Assembly: GCA_964401455.1 (NCBI GenBank)
Contig: CAYNYI010000111.1
Span: 1 to 8,890, forward strand
Source: CAYNYI01 sp964401455
GTDB lineage: Bacteria > Fibrobacterota > OXYB2-FULL-49-7 > CAYNYI01
Direction: 5' to 3'
DNA: 8,890 nucleotides
Shown here: positions 7,064 to 8,890 of the stretch, piece by piece
Numbering within the stretch: the stretch's first letter is position 1
How the letters are laid out: each line of letters opens with the position of its first letter
Made by a program: the position numbers and the translations under genes
Notes under the pieces: generated by a model
Told to the model about the DNA's origin: nothing
Seen by the model: the letters and a program-made list of their open reading frames with translations, nothing else
Databases searched by the model: none

Positions 7064-8248
7064 ATGGCTGTTGACAGAAAAAAAGAATCGCGTGTACTTA
7101 AGCTCGCGGTTGATAAAAAATATCTTTCGCAGGAAGATATTGACGAATGCAGAAACCTGCTTCGAAAGAGCCGTCGCATCGGGCTTGAATCCACTCTTGA
7201 TGAAATTCTTATAAAACAAAAAAAACTGACCTATGAGCAGCTGAGCGAACTTGAGGAGCTTTCCGAAATGGGTTCGGGAAAGGGCAGTGTTTTCGGAAAC
7301 TATCATCTCGACGAAATGATTGGTGAAGGTGGTATGGGTAAGGTTTACCGCGCGGTCCAGGCCTATACCAACCGTCTTGTGGCAATAAAAACCATTAGTG
7401 ACCGGCACATTAAAGAGTCGAACAATTCCGAAAGATTTTTCCAGGAAATACGGGCCATGGCTAAATTAAACCATCCGAATATCGTTATTATTTACGATGC
7501 CGGAAAGGTCAAGCGGAAATATTTCTTCGCCATGGAATATGTGGATGGAGGATCTTTGAAGGATTATATTGACAAAAAGGGCCGTATGCCTGAGAAGCAC
7601 GCGCTTTCAATAATCTCCAAAGTAGCCGGTGCGCTTGATCATGCTCATTCCAAAAATATCGTTCATCGGGATATAAAGCCCGAGAACATTATACTGGGAG
7701 CCGACGAAGAACCGAAGGTTACCGATTTCGGTGTTGTTATGCATAAGGATGTTGATCATCTGACTCTGACACAGGAAGGCTCGATGGTAGGCTCGCCTTA
7801 TTATTCTTCACCGGAACAAGTTGAGGGAAGAAGGGACATAGACAAAAGGAGCGACATTTATTCTCTCGGAGCTTCTTTATATCATCTTCTTTCGGGGCGT
7901 CCGGTTTATACCGGAGAATCAACAAACGAAGTGTTAAGTAAGCATATTGCCGGAAAATGGGTTACCCCGCGAAGATACAATAAGCATATTTCAATAGGTA
8001 CCGCACTCATCATCAAGAAAATGATGGCAAAGAAAAGAGAAAAGCGCTTTCAATCTATGGCGGAAGTCCGGGATTCTGTTTTAAACGGAATGCCTTTTTT
8101 CAGGGCATTTAAATATTTTAAGAAGCTGATTGTTATAATGACCGCCGCTTTTATTCTGTTATATGCCGGGAGTAAGACTGATTTCTCCGCACGGCTTTCT
8201 TCTATTATCAATAATTCGGAATCTTCTCAGGAATCTATTTCAGAATAG
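7064..8248 (+). CDS. Membrane-anchored Ser/Thr protein kinase with N-terminal helical module
   Basis: A 394-residue eukaryotic-like kinase with all key motifs: Gly loop GEGGMGKVY (87-95), VAIK lysine K109, helix-C E128, HRDIKPEN (201-208, catalytic D203), DFG (221-223), activation segment ending GSPYYSSPEQ (243-252), and SDIYSLG (263-269). It should be active and of the RD, Hanks type found in PknB-like proteins. Residues about 10-68 hold two similar segments (AVDKKYLSQEDIDEC and IKQKKLTYEQLSEL) that resemble the MshEN/GspE N-terminal helical fold seen in front of some kinases. A single membrane helix (about 354-370) is followed by only some 24 Ser-rich residues, with no PASTA or other outer sensor domain, so sensing may lie in the N-terminal module or a partner. 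The ATG at 7064 has GAGG 5 bases upstream. Its 3' end overlaps the converging ThuA-like remnant by 22 bp. Confidence 0.93.
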   Translation: MAVDRKKESRVLKLAVDKKYLSQEDIDECRNLLRKSRRIGLESTLDEILIKQKKLTYEQLSELEELSEMGSGKGSVFGNYHLDEMIGEGGMGKVYRAVQAYTNRLVAIKTISDRHIKESNNSERFFQEIRAMAKLNHPNIVIIYDAGKVKRKYFFAMEYVDGGSLKDYIDKKGRMPEKHALSIISKVAGALDHAHSKNIVHRDIKPENIILGADEEPKVTDFGVVMHKDVDHLTLTQEGSMVGSPYYSSPEQVEGRRDIDKRSDIYSLGASLYHLLSGRPVYTGESTNEVLSKHIAGKWVTPRRYNKHISIGTALIIKKMMAKKREKRFQSMAEVRDSVLNGMPFFRAFKYFKKLIVIMTAAFILLYAGSKTDFSARLSSIINNSESSQESISE

Positions 8249-8677
8249 TCGATGGCGTTAGAGAGCAGTTTTCGGAAATTTCTGTTCTTGTAGGCCGACG
8301 GGGCGTGACCGGGAGCGATGCAAACAGTAAGGCTCTTTCCGCATTTTCCGGTCCAGCACAAAGGGCTGGAGCTTTCCTCACAGTCCGTTTCCATTATTAT
8401 GCCGCAAGCTTTTTCTACCGTTTCGGGGAAAAGGTAGACTTCTTCTTTCATACTCCATGCTTCAACGCCGTTCAGGAGTTCATGAGAGGTTGAAGAAGGT
8501 CGGACTTCATATTCCACATTGTTTTTTACCTCGGGAAATCTGTTTTTCCGGCCGGTAATTTTGTCCCAGAAATCCCATCTTCTGAAAGCGACCAGATTCG
8601 GGTTTTTTGAACATATCCGTGAAATCCCGCACGGAAAACGGGTGTCTGCAGGTTATTACTGCTGTTGAATAATCCAT
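8227..8677 (-). pseudogene. ThuA-like (glutamine amidotransferase-fold) gene, internal deletion and frameshift
   Basis: Two frames together spell the ends of a ThuA-like domain. From an ATG at 8677 the frame reads DYSTAVITCRHPFSVRDFTDMFKK, matching the usual ThuA start; it then loses sense and stops at 8507. The other frame is open from 8652 to the stop at 8227 and gives NLVAFRRWDFWDKITGRKNRF, then SHELLNGVEAWSMKEEVYLF and a GKSLTVCIAPGHAPSAY...NFRKLLSNAI end, like the C-terminal half of ThuA. The frames differ by +1, and the join lies near an A6C3 run (about 8599-8607). About 70-80 residues of the middle, including the strand with the usual 'vvfy' and 'LHH' segments, are missing. A single out-of-frame deletion explains both. 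The ATG has no ribosome site. ThuA proteins are linked to sugar metabolism (trehalose utilisation) but their reaction is unproven. Sequencing error could explain a shift but not the missing core. Confidence 0.6.
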
Positions 8678-8702
8678 ATTATGGAAAATAATAGATATGA
8701 AT

Positions 8703-8890
8703 TTATAAAAGTGGCAAAAAGTAAGGGGTAAGTAAGCCGGGTTTGGGGTTGATCATCGGATCAAGCATGCCCTCTGTGTTGATCAGGGATCCGATTATGA
8801 CAGACAATGCCTGAGAATTGTCATTGCCGTACTTGGAGGCTGTGTCATAATTGAGATCTGAGTAATGATTTATAAACAACGTCTTTGTCC
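8703..8890 (-). CDS. C-terminal end of an unrecognised protein
   Basis: A minus-strand frame open from the right window edge to a TAA at 8703 gives the last 62 codons of a gene (ending ...PKPGLLTPYFLPLL). It is the only minus-strand frame without an early stop here, and its composition is protein-like (HYSDLNYDTASKYGNDNSQ, LINTEGMLDPMIN). I recognise no family; the visible part has no membrane helix, Cys motif or signal. Because only a short end is visible, even its reality as a coding region is moderately uncertain. It lies 25 bp upstream of the ThuA-like remnant on the same strand. Confidence 0.5.
   Translation of the reverse strand, partial: TKTLFINHYSDLNYDTASKYGNDNSQALSVIIGSLINTEGMLDPMINPKPGLLTPYFLPLL

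Noticed and set aside
6892..7408. Two minus-strand open frames opposite fxsA and the kinase gene
   Set aside because: They are antisense to clearly coding fxsA and kinase sequence and have Ser-, Phe- and Arg-rich shadow composition without any family motif.
8227..8517. The 96-residue frame from a GTG at 8517 as an independent small gene
   Set aside because: ThuA-like similarity continues upstream of the GTG, so it is the tail of a broken larger gene.
8748..8795. Repeat GTTGATCA spaced 30 bp, with ATCGGATC and GATCCGAT inverted copies
   Set aside because: Short repeats inside a probable coding end, partly explained by LIN and MIN codons ten residues apart; not convincing as an attachment or operator site.

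Overview
The window is a mid-GC (40s percent by eye) bacterial chromosome segment from an organism I cannot name. A membrane Ser/Thr kinase, a FapA-type polymer protein, an FxsA homologue and a small zinc-ribbon membrane protein would suit a poorly characterised, probably didermic phylum such as a spirochaete, Lentisphaera-like or candidate-phylum lineage; this is inference. I see no rRNA, tRNA, CRISPR array, insertion sequence or phage gene.

Layout. Bases 1-6258 are a leftward block. In transcription order it holds a CgeB-type glycosyltransferase with a MAF/DUF115-like N-terminal part (4582-6234), an unassigned alpha/alpha-toroid protein (3337-4563), an AGE-family epimerase-like protein (2019-3332), a 97-bp gap with a possible weak terminator and promoter, a FapA (DUF342) protein (248-1921), and a STAS-domain protein that overlaps it by 11 bp and runs off the left end (1-258). 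A divergent AT-rich region (about 6235-6361) separates this from a rightward operon: zinc-ribbon membrane protein (6362-6649, TTG start), FxsA (6658-7056) and a Ser/Thr kinase with an N-terminal helical module (7064-8248). The kinase gene collides 3'-to-3' with a broken ThuA-like gene on the minus strand (8227-8677). The C-terminal end of an unrecognised minus-strand gene (8703-8890) closes the window.

How they may work together. The three sugar-related genes are tightly packed and look like one glycan-modification unit. MAF/DUF115 proteins are known from flagellin glycosylation and FapA is named for flagellar assembly, so a link to motility or surface-appendage decoration is plausible but not shown. 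The STAS protein is translationally coupled to FapA, which suggests a regulatory partner. The most interesting points are the CxxCxCxC cluster inserted in FapA, the FapA-STAS pair with a Tyr in place of the usual Asp, the glycan cassette, the kinase architecture, and a ThuA gene that seems inactivated by one out-of-frame internal deletion.
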